A DNA stretch of 64,000 bases from assembly GCA_963717085.1 (NCBI GenBank), contig CAVQVM010000019.1:310001-374000 (forward strand), in the 5' to 3' direction. This DNA comes from DASQUK01 sp963717085 (lineage in GTDB: Bacteria; Actinomycetota; Acidimicrobiia; Acidimicrobiales; VFJN01). Positions 42,101 to 50,843 of this stretch are shown in pieces. The position numbers were made by a program, and so were the translations under genes. Positions within the stretch are counted from its first letter, which is position 1, and each line of letters begins with the position of its first letter. The notes beneath the pieces are model-generated. The model did not search any database, was not told the DNA's origin, and saw only the letters and a program-made list of their open reading frames with translations.

Positions 42101-42201
42101 GCACGCCGGCCGAGGTCGTGGAACACCCGGCGGTGGTGGCCTCGTACCTCGGTACCGACGAGGCTGCCATCGTCCGATCCGGCGCACCGACAGCCGGCTG
42201 A
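39187..42201 (+). CDS. MFS domain fused to LivF- and LivG-type ABC ATPases
   Basis: One 1004-residue protein with three modules. Residues 45-465 form an MFS-like membrane domain (ADELDRTAFGVLLPEIRDHF, loop GFYADRLRRVP, GSGLGRAVNDPVHNSLIADY). Residues 478-720 are a LivF-like ATPase: Walker A GTNGAGKST 512-520, signature LSGGQQQ from 614, Walker B LLMIDE. Residues 735-1000 are a LivG-like ATPase: Walker A GPNGAGKTT 769-777, signature LSTGTRR, Walker B LLLDEPSSG. The two ATPases are the natural partners of the LivHM fusion just upstream. The MFS part is unexpected and may be a second transporter, a sensor or a membrane anchor. No frameshift is seen. Confidence 0.88.
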   Translation: MSADDRLTLDGPGGNGAEPATSGDGAATDGHRPEPGWWSRWRLRTTGGAPLFPLGVLFGLNMADELDRTAFGVLLPEIRDHFGLDTNGILWVVSLSLVAAIILALPIGFYADRLRRVPIVIGGASVWGVFSMLTGLANNLWTLGIARAGSGLGRAVNDPVHNSLIADYYDIPVRARVYSVHRYANALGQFLGPLSAGLIAYAVGWRWPFIIFSFITAFFVILAFRLREPMRGRYERRAMGVSEDVVNTEEEPPSWAESFRIVWQVRTLRRIYYALPFLAVAVVGLLTLGGLYYEEVFNLDERARGLVTACIQGGAQLVGLMVGLRVVTRLMARGPGYVVRFLSYVACVVALGLLVFAAAPNIAIAIAANAVVEGSFFLLIPGIYAVLSLAVPAKVRAFGFAVGTLWILPGLLILPVVGQLADTYGIRWGLIAVVPVFLVGAFVLASGHMFVEHDIQQVWRSAAARSEVALLRRQGKVKLLLCRDIDVHYDDVQVLFGVNLEVDEGEIVALLGTNGAGKSTLLKAISGLVQASGGAVVFDGRDMTHTPPDEVAGRGVAVVPGGQGVFTQISVADNLRLAAWTRRKEGAKVAADTEHVLNMFPIIRERLHEVAGNLSGGQQQMLTLGMAFISKPRLLMIDELSLGLAPAVVTQLLEMVRSLRDEGTTVILVEQSVNVALTVANRAYFMEKGEVRFEGPATELLNRPDLLRSVFLRAAVPEAEAAEGAERSAVRDGPPVLEVREVTRRFGGVRALDGVSFDVRPGEILGFIGPNGAGKTTLFDVISGYTPADSGTIRLLVHGELVDLHDVPTYTRSWRGLGRSFQDGRLFPGLTVHEAIAVALEQHVEVRDPIAATLHLPSVGDSEEKVHARVDGLIDLLGLGAYRDKFVRELSTGTRRVVDLACVLAQGPTVLLLDEPSSGIAQREAEALAPMLRRVRDELGASLLVVEHDLPLLSSISDRMIALDLGRMVAEGTPAEVVEHPAVVASYLGTDEAAIVRSGAPTAG

Positions 42202-42232
42202 GCCCCGGCGCCGGGAACCTAAGGGAGGCTCC

Positions 42233-44002
42233 ATGTCAACCACCGACGAGACCAAGGCCCAGGGTGACGGCGCGGGCGAGGGTCCGCCACCCAAGCGCCA
42301 GCCGGGATGGGTGAAGCCGGCGAAGCGCTACGGGCCCATCGTCGTGGTCCTCGCCCTCATCGGGGCCGCGGTGCTCGTCTTCGGCGGCGGCAGCGACGAC
42401 GGCGACGACGAGGCGGCGACCGACAGCGCGAGCACCAGCGAGGACGAGCTGATCGCGTCGGGCCCGATGACGTGGCAGAAGGCAGAGCAGGAGGGTGAGA
42501 CCGCCAACATCGATTGGGGCCCCAACTGCGACACCGAGACCGGCAAGATCAAGCTCGTCTCCACATATGCGCCGCCCTGCGTGCAGCCGTTCGAGGGCGA
42601 CAACGGCGGCGCGACGTCGCCGGGGGTCACGGCCGACACCGTCAAGGTCGTGGAGTACATCACCGATCCGGCGCTCGACCCGCTGACCGCGGCGACCGTC
42701 TCCGGCGCCGGTGCGGATGTCAACGTGGAAACCGCCGCCGAGACCGTGGCGGGGTTCGCCGACCTCTACAACCAGCTGTACGAGACCTACGGCCGTCAGG
42801 TCGAGGTCGAGACCTACATCGGCACGGGGGCGGGCGACGACCGGGAAGCGGCGAAAGCCGACGCCATCGCCATCGCCGAGAAGGACCCGTTCATCGTGGT
42901 TGGTGGTCCGCAACAGTCCACCACGATCTTCTCAGCCGAGCTGGCGTCACGGGGCATCGTCTGCGCCGGGACCTGTGCGACCGCGATACCCCAGTCGCTT
43001 GTCGACGAGTACGCGCCGTACATCTGGCAGACCGGGCCAACTCCCGACCAGGCGGCTGCGCTGGCGTCCGAGATGATCGCCAAGCTGGCGGGACCCGGCA
43101 AGGCTGAGCTCGCCGGTGACGACGAGACAAGAGCCAAGGACCGCGTCTACGGGCTGTTGCACTACGACAATCCCGATGGCGACTACGAGGCCGTGACCGA
43201 GGCGTACGTGGAGCAGTTGGCGGACAACGGCATCGAGCTGGCCACCGACGTGGAGTTCACGCTTGACCTGGCGCGGGCCCAAGAGAATGCGCGGACGAAC
43301 ATCGCTCGGCTGAAGGATGCGGGCGTCACCACGGTCATCTACACGGGTGATCCGCTCACCCCGGCGTCACTGACGACCGAGGCGACGGCCCAGGACTACC
43401 ACCCCGAGTGGATCCTGGGATCCAGCGTGTTGATGGACACCTCGCTGTTCGCCCGCCAGACCGACATGGAGCAGTGGAAAGACGGATTCGGCATCTCATT
43501 GATCGGCGCGCGAGGAGCACAGGAGACGAACGGTGCTTTCCGCATCTGGGACTGGGCGTACGGAGGCCTGCCGCCGAACAACACGGCCAACGTGCTCAAC
43601 GGGGGGCTCCTACTGACGGTGTTCCCGGGCATCCACCTGGCCGGGCCCGAGCTCACGCCCGAGACTTTCCGCGACGGCCTGTTCCGTTACCCCCCCTCTG
43701 GCGGGGGGCCGACCGAGGTGCAGATCTCGCGCGGCGATCACGGGGTGTGGCCCGACACGGATTTCGGCGGCAGCGACGACGCCACGGTCATCTGGTTTGA
43801 CCCCACCGCCGAGGGCGAGGACGAGGTGGGCAACCAGGGGACGGGCCTGTACCGCTACGCCAACGGCGGTCAGCGCTACACGCTGGGCAACTTCCCCGAC
43901 AGCCTCGAGGAGGCCGGCCTGTTCGACAATGCGTCGTCGGTGACGATCTTCGACCAGGTTCCGGCCGAGGACGAGACGCCCGACTACCCGCCACCGCAGT
44001 AG
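42233..44002 (+). CDS. membrane-anchored ABC substrate-binding protein, paralog 1
   Basis: A 589-residue Peripla_BP_6-type receptor. The N-terminus is a Gly/Pro/Lys-rich cytoplasmic stretch, then one membrane segment (IVVVLALIGAAVLVFG, about residues 36-51) and an acidic linker. There is no lipobox Cys, so it is anchored by an uncleaved helix. Motifs are DNGGATSPGVTADTVKVVEY, GRQVEVETYIGTGAGDD, DPFIVVGGPQQS, RLKDAGVTTVIYTGDPLTPA and GPELTPETFRDGLFRYPP. A ribosome-binding site AAGGGAGG precedes the ATG. Ligand unknown; it serves the fused Liv transporter. Confidence 0.85.
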   Translation: MSTTDETKAQGDGAGEGPPPKRQPGWVKPAKRYGPIVVVLALIGAAVLVFGGGSDDGDDEAATDSASTSEDELIASGPMTWQKAEQEGETANIDWGPNCDTETGKIKLVSTYAPPCVQPFEGDNGGATSPGVTADTVKVVEYITDPALDPLTAATVSGAGADVNVETAAETVAGFADLYNQLYETYGRQVEVETYIGTGAGDDREAAKADAIAIAEKDPFIVVGGPQQSTTIFSAELASRGIVCAGTCATAIPQSLVDEYAPYIWQTGPTPDQAAALASEMIAKLAGPGKAELAGDDETRAKDRVYGLLHYDNPDGDYEAVTEAYVEQLADNGIELATDVEFTLDLARAQENARTNIARLKDAGVTTVIYTGDPLTPASLTTEATAQDYHPEWILGSSVLMDTSLFARQTDMEQWKDGFGISLIGARGAQETNGAFRIWDWAYGGLPPNNTANVLNGGLLLTVFPGIHLAGPELTPETFRDGLFRYPPSGGGPTEVQISRGDHGVWPDTDFGGSDDATVIWFDPTAEGEDEVGNQGTGLYRYANGGQRYTLGNFPDSLEEAGLFDNASSVTIFDQVPAEDETPDYPPPQ

Positions 44003-44040
44003 GCCGGGCGCGACGCTGACGGCCGGAGGGGAGGTCGACG

Positions 44041-45810
44041 ATGGCGAGCACCGGCGAGACCACGACCAGCGAGGGCGGAGGAGGGACGCCTCCGCCCAAG
44101 CGTCAGCCCGGATGGGTGAGGCCCGCGAAGCGCTATGGGCCCATCGTGCTTGTCCTGGCGATCATCGGCGCCGCCGTGTTGGTGTTCGGCGGCGGCGGTG
44201 ACGACGACGGCGACGACGAGGCGGCCACCGAAGGCGCGAGCGCCAGCGAGGAGGAGCTGATCGCTTCGGGCCCGATGACGTGGCAGAAGGCGGAGCTCGA
44301 GGGCGAGACCGAAAGCATCGAGTGGGGCCCCAACTGCGACACCGAGACCGGCAAGCTCAAGCTGGTGTCGGTCTACGCCCCGCCATGCGTGGAGCCGTTC
44401 GCGGGCGACAACGGCGGGGCGACGTCGCCGGGGGTCACCGCCGACGCGGTCAAGGTCGTGGAATACATCGCCGACCCGGCCCTCGATCCCCTGACGACCG
44501 CCTTCGCCGCCGGCGCCGGCGCCGAGATCGACCCCGAGTCCGCCGCAGAGACCGTCCAGGGCTTCGCGGACCTGTACAACCGGCTGTACGAGACGTACGG
44601 CCGGCGGGTCGAGATCGAGGTCTATACCGGTACCGGGGCCGGCGCGGATCTGGAGGCGGCGAGGGCTGACGCCATCGCCATCGCGGAGAAGGAGCCCTTC
44701 ATCGTGGTGGGCGGTCCGGGGCAGGCGGGCCCCGTCTTCGCCACGGAGCTGGCGTCGCGAGGGATCGTCTGTGCCAGCTTCTGCGCCACGGCGGTACCGG
44801 AGGAGATCGTCGAGCAGTACCAGCCATACATCTGGCAGAGCACACCTACTCCCGATCAGGCGGCGGCGCTGTCGGCCGAGATGATCGGCAACCTGGCCGG
44901 GCCGGGCCAGGCCGAGCTCGCCGGGGACGACGCCACTCGGGCCCAGGACCGGGTCTACGGCCTGCTGCACTACGACAATCCCGACGGCGACCACCAGGCG
45001 GTGTTCGAGGCGTTGCGCGACCAGCTGGCCGACAACGGCATCGAACTGGCCACCGACATCGAGTTCGATCTCGACCTGGCCCATGCCCAGGAGAACGCGC
45101 GCACCAACATCACCCGGCTCAAGGAAGCGGGCGTCACGACGATCATCTACTCCGGCGATCCGCTCACGCCCGCGTCGCTGACCGCCGAGGCGACGGCCCA
45201 GGACTACCACCCCGAGTGGCTTATGGGGCCGAACCTGTTCATGGACACGTCGCTGTTCGCCCGCCAGACCGATCCGGAGCAGTGGAAGAACGGCTTCGGG
45301 ATCTCCTTCGTCAGTGCCCGGGGCGCCCTGGAGACGGACGGCGCCTTCCGCATCTGGGACTGGGCGTACGGGGGCCCGCCGCCCAACAGCAACGCGAACG
45401 TGCTCAACGCCGGGATGCTGCTGACGGTGTTCCCCGGAATCCAGCTGGCCGGGCCCGAGCTGACCCCGGAGACGTTCCGCGACGGCCTGTACCGTTACCC
45501 GCCGTCCGGCGGCGGGCCGACCCAGGCCGAGGTGTCGCGCGGCGACCACGGCATCTGGCCGGACGCGGACTTCGGTGCCGGCGACGATGCCACCATCGTC
45601 TGGTTCGACCCGACGGCTCGCGGCCCGGACGAGGTCGGGAACGAGGGGGTCGGCCTGTACCGCTACGCCAACGGTGGCCAGCGCTACAGGCTGGGTGGGT
45701 TTCCCGACACGATCGAGGAGGCCGGCCTGTTCGACAATGCGTCGTCGGTGACGATCTTCGACGAGGTTCCGGCCGAGGACGACACGCCCGACTACCCGCC
45801 ACCGGAGTAG
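44041..45810 (+). CDS. membrane-anchored ABC substrate-binding protein, paralog 2
   Basis: Also exactly 589 residues and closely similar to the preceding paralog along its length (same membrane segment, DNGGATSPGVTADAVKVVEY, HPEW, FARQTDPEQWKNGFGISFVS, GPELTPETFRDGLYRYPP, closing TPDYPPPE). Differences cluster in the middle segment around the predicted ligand cleft (GPGQAGPVFATELASRGIVC, SFCATAVPEEIVEQY), which suggests a different ligand range. The leader ending GTCGACG before ATG is shared with the third paralog, so the duplicated unit included the ribosome-binding site. Confidence 0.85.
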   Translation: MASTGETTTSEGGGGTPPPKRQPGWVRPAKRYGPIVLVLAIIGAAVLVFGGGGDDDGDDEAATEGASASEEELIASGPMTWQKAELEGETESIEWGPNCDTETGKLKLVSVYAPPCVEPFAGDNGGATSPGVTADAVKVVEYIADPALDPLTTAFAAGAGAEIDPESAAETVQGFADLYNRLYETYGRRVEIEVYTGTGAGADLEAARADAIAIAEKEPFIVVGGPGQAGPVFATELASRGIVCASFCATAVPEEIVEQYQPYIWQSTPTPDQAAALSAEMIGNLAGPGQAELAGDDATRAQDRVYGLLHYDNPDGDHQAVFEALRDQLADNGIELATDIEFDLDLAHAQENARTNITRLKEAGVTTIIYSGDPLTPASLTAEATAQDYHPEWLMGPNLFMDTSLFARQTDPEQWKNGFGISFVSARGALETDGAFRIWDWAYGGPPPNSNANVLNAGMLLTVFPGIQLAGPELTPETFRDGLYRYPPSGGGPTQAEVSRGDHGIWPDADFGAGDDATIVWFDPTARGPDEVGNEGVGLYRYANGGQRYRLGGFPDTIEEAGLFDNASSVTIFDEVPAEDDTPDYPPPE

Positions 45811-45848
45811 CCGAAGGAAGCCACGATCGACCGAGGGGAGGGTCGACG

Positions 45849-47619
45849 ATGTCGGAGAGCGAGCAGACCACGGTCGACACGAGCCCGGAGCCGTCGCCGC
45901 CCCCGGGGCGCCCGGGCTGGGTGAAGGTCGCCAGGCGATACGGGCCCATCGCGCTCGTCGTGGTGCTCATCGGCGCCGCCGTCCTGGTCTTCGGCCGTGG
46001 GGGCGACGGCGACGACGAGGCGTCGGAGGACGGCGGAGAGACCAGCCAGGAGGACCTGATCCGCTCGGGCCCGATGACGCCCCAGCGGGCCGAGCTGGAA
46101 GGTGAGACCGACATCGACTTCGGGCCCGACTGCGACCCGGCGACCGGCAGGATCAAGCTGCCCACCGTGTACGCGCCGCCGTGCGTCGTGCCGTTCGACG
46201 GCGACAACGGCGGGGCGACATCGCCGGGTGTCACGGGCGACAGCGTGAAGCTCATCGCCTATGTGTCGGACCCCGCGATCGACCCGGTCGGCAGCTCGCT
46301 GATCGCAGGCGCCGGCGCCAACCTCGATCCGGCGGTCGCCACCCAGACGATGGGCGACTACGCGGACGTCTTCAACGCCGTCTTCGAGACCTATGGCCGC
46401 ACGGTCGACCTCGAGTTCTACACCGGCACCGGTGCGGCCGACGACCAGACCGCGGCCCGCGCCGACGCGGTTGCCATCTCGGAGCAGGAGCCGTTCGCCG
46501 TCCTCGGCGGACCGCTGCAATCCCAGGCTGCGTTCAGCGAGGAGCTGGCCGCCAGGAACGTGATCTCGGTCCCGGCGCAGCCGCTGCCACAGAGTGTCAC
46601 GGTCGACAACTACCCGCTGATCTGGGGCGTGATCACGCCCACCCAGGCCGCCATGCTGGCCGCGGAGGCGATCGCCAACTTGGCAGGTCCGGGCCCGGCC
46701 GAGCTGGCGGGCGATCCGACGCTGCAGGCCGAAGAGCGCGCCTACGCCGTGGTGCACTACGACACGCCCGACGGCAGCTACGAGGAGTCGTTCGACGCCC
46801 TGCGGGACGGCCTGGCCGACGGAGGGCATCGAGCTGACGACGGACATCCCGTTCGTGCTCGACCCCAACCAGGCACAGGAGGACGCACGGACGATGATCA
46901 CCCGGCTCAAGGAGGAAGGGGTGACGACCGTCATCTTCACCGGTGACTTCCTGATGCCGCAGTTCCTGACGACCGAGGCGACCGCACAGGACTACTTCCC
47001 CGAGTGGATCCTGGGGCCGAACCTCCTCGCCGACACCGCCATCTTCGGACGCTCCTACGACCAGCGGCAGTGGGGTAACGGGTTCGCGATCGGCTTCGCC
47101 GGGACACCGGGGAAGAGAGAGGACGGCACCGCGTACACCATCTACACCTGGGCGTTCGGCGGCAACGAGCCCCCCAGCAACATCTATGCCGTGCTGGAGC
47201 CGGGGCTGCGCGAGGTGTTCACCGGCATCCACCTCGCGGGGCCCGAGTTGACGCCCGAGACGTTCCGCGACGGCATCCTGCGCAACCCGCCGACGGGCGG
47301 TGGGCCAACGCGACCGCTCGACTCGCGCGGCGAGCAGGGCGTCTGGCCGGACTTCGACTACGGCGGTGCGCCAGACGACATCACCCTTATGTGGTGGGAC
47401 CCCGAGGCCGAAAGCGTCGACGAGGTGGGCAATGCCGGCGTCGGCAGCTACCGCTTCGCCAACGGCGGCGACCGTTACGGCCCCGGCGAGCTGCCCGACT
47501 CGCTCGAGGCGGCCGGATTGTTCGACGTGGGCTCGTCGGTCGTCGAGTACGACCAGCTTCCCGCGGAGGATCGTGCGCCTGACTACCCGCCGCCCGACCT
47601 GTCGGTGACGTCGCCCTAG
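45849..47619 (+). pseudogene. membrane-anchored ABC substrate-binding protein, paralog 3 (one-base frameshift)
   Basis: The frame from ATG 45849 matches the two paralogs (membrane segment IALVVVLIGAAVLVFG, DNGGATSPGVTGDSVKLIAY) up to LRDGLADG near 46822. There one extra G in GACGGAGGGC shifts the frame. The adjacent frame continues at once with GIELTTDIPFVLDPNQAQED and runs to TAG at 47619. Removing one base gives 589 codons, exactly the length of both paralogs. So this is a very recent mutation or a sequencing error rather than an old pseudogene. It is the most diverged of the three (APDYPPPDLSVTSP end). Confidence 0.8.
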
Positions 47620-47626
47620 GGACCCG

Positions 47627-48922
47627 CTACAAGACCTGGCCGACGGCGTGGATGAGTAGTCCGGCCAGCCCGCCGACCACCGTGCCGTTGATCCGGATGA
47701 ACTGCAGGTCGGGACCGAGCAGCAGCTCGAGGCGGCTCGCGGTCTCGCGGCCGTCCCAGCGCGCGACGGTGCCGCTGACGATGGTGCCGATCTCGTCGGA
47801 GAAGTGGTCGGCCACATAGCGCACGCCGGTCTCGATGGCGGCCTCCGCCCTGGCCGCCAGCTGGGGATCGTCGCGGAGTCGGGCGCCGAGTGAGGCGATG
47901 GCGTCGGCCAGGCGACGGCGCAGCTCGGAGTCTGGATCGTCCGCCTGTGCGCGCAGGCCGGCCTTGATGTCCTGCCACACGCGTGCCACCCACTCGCGGA
48001 GCTCCGGCTGCGCCAGCAGCTCCGCCTTGAGCTCCTCGCCCCGCGCCAGCATCTGAGGCGACGTCTGCAGGTCGTCGACCAGCCGCCGCACCCGCACGTC
48101 CACGTCGCGGCGCAGCTCGTGGTTCGGGTCCTGGGCGACCTGATGGAGCAGGTGCCCCGCTCCTTCGAGCAGCCGCTCGAAGATGCGGTCCTCGACGGCG
48201 CGGGGAAGCCACCACGGGGCCTCGTTGGCGAACCGGGCGCGGAGGCTGGGCTCGTTGTCGCGCAGGAACCGGTCGACCGAACGGAGCATCACGTCGAACA
48301 GCTCCTGGTGCCGGCCGTCCTCGGTGAGGAGCTGCAGCGTGCGCCCGGCCACGGGCGCCAGCGGGGTCGTCTCGATCCGGTGGCGCGCCGCATCCTCGAG
48401 CGCGCGGTGGACCTCCTCGTCCCGGAGCAGGTCGGCGATGGTGACCGAGGCGTCGGCCAGGTGGCGGGCGAGGCGCGCGGCGTTGGGCGGCTTCGCCATC
48501 CACGCGGCCATGCGGGGCACCACGCGGGCCGAGTGGACCCGCTCGGCGATGATCTCGGGCGTGAGGAAGCTGTTCTGGACGAAGTCGCCCAGGGTCTCAC
48601 CGAACTGGTCCTTGCGCGTGGGGATGATCGCGGTGTGGGGGATGGGCACGCCCAGGGGATGGCGGAACAGCGCGGTGACCGCGAACCAGTCGGCCAGCGC
48701 GCCGACCATCGCGGCTTCGATGCCCGCCTCGACGTAGCCGACCCATTCGGCGTCGCTGCCCCACAGCTGGACCGCGACGAAGCCGAGCGTGACCGCCACC
48801 AGCAGCCCGGTCGCCCGCCGCCGGGTCGTTCGAAGCCGCTGCCGCCGGGCCGCGAAGTTGGCAGGCTCCGGCGTGGAGGGTGGCGGCGCCGGCGCCGGCA
48901 CCGCGATATCGAGGGAGCTCAT
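47627..48922 (-). CDS. DUF445-family membrane protein
   Basis: A 431-residue protein of the YjiN/DUF445 family. An Ala/Pro-rich N-terminus is followed by a membrane segment (ATGLLVAVTLGFVAVQLWG), the family block GYVEAGIEAAMVGALADWFA then VTALFRHPLGVPIPHTAIIP, a long amphipathic helical region, and a C-terminal hydrophobic hairpin (FIRINGTVVGGLAGLLIHAV). Cellular role is not established for the family. ATG 48922 preferred over 48928. It ends 7 bases from the convergent third binding-protein gene. Confidence 0.83.
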   Translation of the reverse strand: MSSLDIAVPAPAPPPSTPEPANFAARRQRLRTTRRRATGLLVAVTLGFVAVQLWGSDAEWVGYVEAGIEAAMVGALADWFAVTALFRHPLGVPIPHTAIIPTRKDQFGETLGDFVQNSFLTPEIIAERVHSARVVPRMAAWMAKPPNAARLARHLADASVTIADLLRDEEVHRALEDAARHRIETTPLAPVAGRTLQLLTEDGRHQELFDVMLRSVDRFLRDNEPSLRARFANEAPWWLPRAVEDRIFERLLEGAGHLLHQVAQDPNHELRRDVDVRVRRLVDDLQTSPQMLARGEELKAELLAQPELREWVARVWQDIKAGLRAQADDPDSELRRRLADAIASLGARLRDDPQLAARAEAAIETGVRYVADHFSDEIGTIVSGTVARWDGRETASRLELLLGPDLQFIRINGTVVGGLAGLLIHAVGQVL

Positions 48923-49000
48923 GCGCACGGTGTACCCGGTCGAGCCAACCGGCGTCCCGAAGTGCCGGGATCCGGCACATTCGAACGCCGGAACGCTAGA

Positions 49001-49726
49001 TCAGAACCTCAGCCTCGCCCGGATGGGTCGGTGGTCGGACATGACCTGGCGGACCACATGCGCGTCCACCACCTCGACCGGCTGGCTCACCAGGATGTGA
49101 TCGGTCTGGCTGTGGGGCCGACGTGCCGGGTAGGTCCGGCCCCGGACGGCCCGCCGCCAGCCGGGGCCTGCGAGCCGGTCGACGCACCAGCCCCACATGT
49201 TCATGTCGCCGGCCAGGGCGGCCGGCCTTGCGCCGCGCGGCAGCGCCCTACGGAGCGACGGGGCGAGGCGCCACACCGGGTTCTTGAGCAGCGGCAGGTG
49301 GGTGCCGCACACGGTGAACGATCGTCCGTCCACCTCGAGGGTGACGGCGAGCAGTGCCCGGCGGCCGGGGTCCCGCGGCAGCTGCGGTTCCAGGGCGAGG
49401 GTCCGGCTGTCGACCACGGGCAGGCGCGACAGCACCGCGACCTGCCAATCGCCGTCACCCGCGCCGCCCACGCGGGCGATCAGGCGCACCTGGTCGTGGC
49501 ACTCGGCGCGGGCCACGGCGAACGTGGCGGCCACCCCGTAGCCGAGGGCGGCGGCCACCGCCATCACGTCGCCGTCCTCGCCGTCCGGCACCCACGCCTC
49601 CTGCAACACCAGGACGTCGGTGCCGATCTCCTTGCAGGCCGTCACCACGTCGTAGAACGGGGCGTCATGACCACCGGCGCCCCTGCCCATGTGGAGGTTG
49701 AAGCTTCCCAGCGTCAGCTCCGCCAT
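49001..49726 (-). CDS. endonuclease/exonuclease/phosphatase-family hydrolase
   Basis: A 241-residue EEP-fold protein: LTLGSFNLHMG (Asn), VLVLQEAWVPDG (metal-binding Glu), VCGTHLPLL, LAGDMNMW (Asp-x-Asn) and the closing SDHRPIRARL with the Asp-His pair. All catalytic landmarks of the fold are present. It could hydrolyse phosphodiesters or phospho-sugars. ATG 49726; the frame beyond is overlap with the thioesterase gene. Confidence 0.82.
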   Translation of the reverse strand: MAELTLGSFNLHMGRGAGGHDAPFYDVVTACKEIGTDVLVLQEAWVPDGEDGDVMAVAAALGYGVAATFAVARAECHDQVRLIARVGGAGDGDWQVAVLSRLPVVDSRTLALEPQLPRDPGRRALLAVTLEVDGRSFTVCGTHLPLLKNPVWRLAPSLRRALPRGARPAALAGDMNMWGWCVDRLAGPGWRRAVRGRTYPARRPHSQTDHILVSQPVEVVDAHVVRQVMSDHRPIRARLRF

Positions 49727-49767
49727 CGCCGCCAGGATGCCACGGCGGCCACGTGAGGCTGCCGTCG

Positions 49768-50667
49768 TCAGCCCCTCTGGTCGAAGGGGACGCGCTGCTC
49801 TGGCGTCGGGGGCCCGTCGGGGAAGGCGAGGAACATGATCTGGGCGGCGTGGGCGACCAGCTGGCCGCTCTGGTCCCAAGCCGCCATCTCCACCGAGGCG
49901 TAGCCCTCGCTCGCACGGCGGGCTCGCAGGTGGGCCAGCAGCCACTCCGAGCGTGCCTCGGCCAGCAGGTGGACGGTCAGATCGGCACTCGGCGGCAGCC
50001 ACTGTGGCTGGCCAGGGCCCATGCGTTCGCCGACCGACGACGGCATGAGGTCGCACAGGGCCACGACCGCGAACGGGTCCAGGGTGCCGTCCGCGAGCAT
50101 GGGTGGCTCGTCGAAGCGGTACCAGGCCGCGCAGTCGGAGCTGGTGGGTACGTACTCCTCCCAAGGCGGGTGGCCCAGGGCGGGCCGGCCCTCGACGTTC
50201 TCCCAGAAGGCGAAGGGCGGCCGCCGTTCGAATTCGCCCGCCTCCGGCGGCAGCGGATCGCGGAACGAAGGGCATTCGTGCGGCGGCGGGACATCGGGCA
50301 TCCGGAGGTCGGTGAATTCGAAGCCAGGACGCGAGCGCCCGAAGACGGCCACGGTCGTGTGCCCGGCCTCGGACCCGGGCGCGCGGACGTCGGCCATCGC
50401 CTGGGAGATCGACCGCCCCCGCCGCAACACACGCACGTCGACTGTCACCGGGCCGGAGGGCACCTGTCCCGCGAACACGGTGGTGAGCGACCGCAGGCGC
50501 TGATCGGGATCGTCGAGCTCAACCGCTATGGCCTTGGCGGCGATCGCGACCATCATCCCGCCCTGCGGAACGACGGGGCAGTTCCAGCGAGGATCGACGT
50601 CGACGAGGTAGCGCCCCGGCGTCGCCGGCTCGGCCACGAGGGTGGTCTGCTTGGCGAAGGGGGTCAC
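49768..50667 (-). CDS. acyl-CoA thioesterase-like protein (double hotdog)
   Basis: A 299-residue protein resembling TesB/4HBT_3 actinobacterial thioesterases. The first hotdog has NCPVVPQGGMMVAIAAKA and RSLTTVFAGQVPSGPVTVDV, then RRGRSISQAMADV. The second has FAVVALCDLMPSSVG, ADLTVHLLAE, and ends GQLVAHAAQIMFLAF. GTG 50667 is chosen because upstream codons are atypical and fall toward the thiamin riboswitch on the other strand. Substrate is unknown. Confidence 0.78.
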   Translation of the reverse strand: MTPFAKQTTLVAEPATPGRYLVDVDPRWNCPVVPQGGMMVAIAAKAIAVELDDPDQRLRSLTTVFAGQVPSGPVTVDVRVLRRGRSISQAMADVRAPGSEAGHTTVAVFGRSRPGFEFTDLRMPDVPPPHECPSFRDPLPPEAGEFERRPPFAFWENVEGRPALGHPPWEEYVPTSSDCAAWYRFDEPPMLADGTLDPFAVVALCDLMPSSVGERMGPGQPQWLPPSADLTVHLLAEARSEWLLAHLRARRASEGYASVEMAAWDQSGQLVAHAAQIMFLAFPDGPPTPEQRVPFDQRG

Positions 50668-50745
50668 ACAGCGATTCTTGCCGCGGGACCGGTTGCCTGC
50701 GCCACCAATTCCGCGGCAGGAACGGGGTACGGTGGGGCAGACAAC

Positions 50746-50838
50746 CCACCACGCGGGAGCTCGGGCGACCGGGCTGAGAGGGCGCACGAGGCGCCGACCG
50801 CCGAACCTGATCCGGGTAATGCCGGCGAAGGGAGTGAT
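50746..50838 (+). promoter_or_regulatory. TPP riboswitch (THI element)
   Basis: The conserved cores are present in order: CGGGAGCTCGGG, GGGCTGAGAGGGC (50771-50783, containing CTGAGA), ACCTGATCCGGGTAATGCC (50805-50823) and GGCGAAGGGAGTG. The element ends a few bases before the thiC ATG at 50844, so TPP binding probably hides the ribosome-binding site. A -10-like TACGGT lies at 50728-50733. This puts the whole thiamin operon under TPP control. Confidence 0.92.
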
Positions 50839-50843
50839 GCTGC

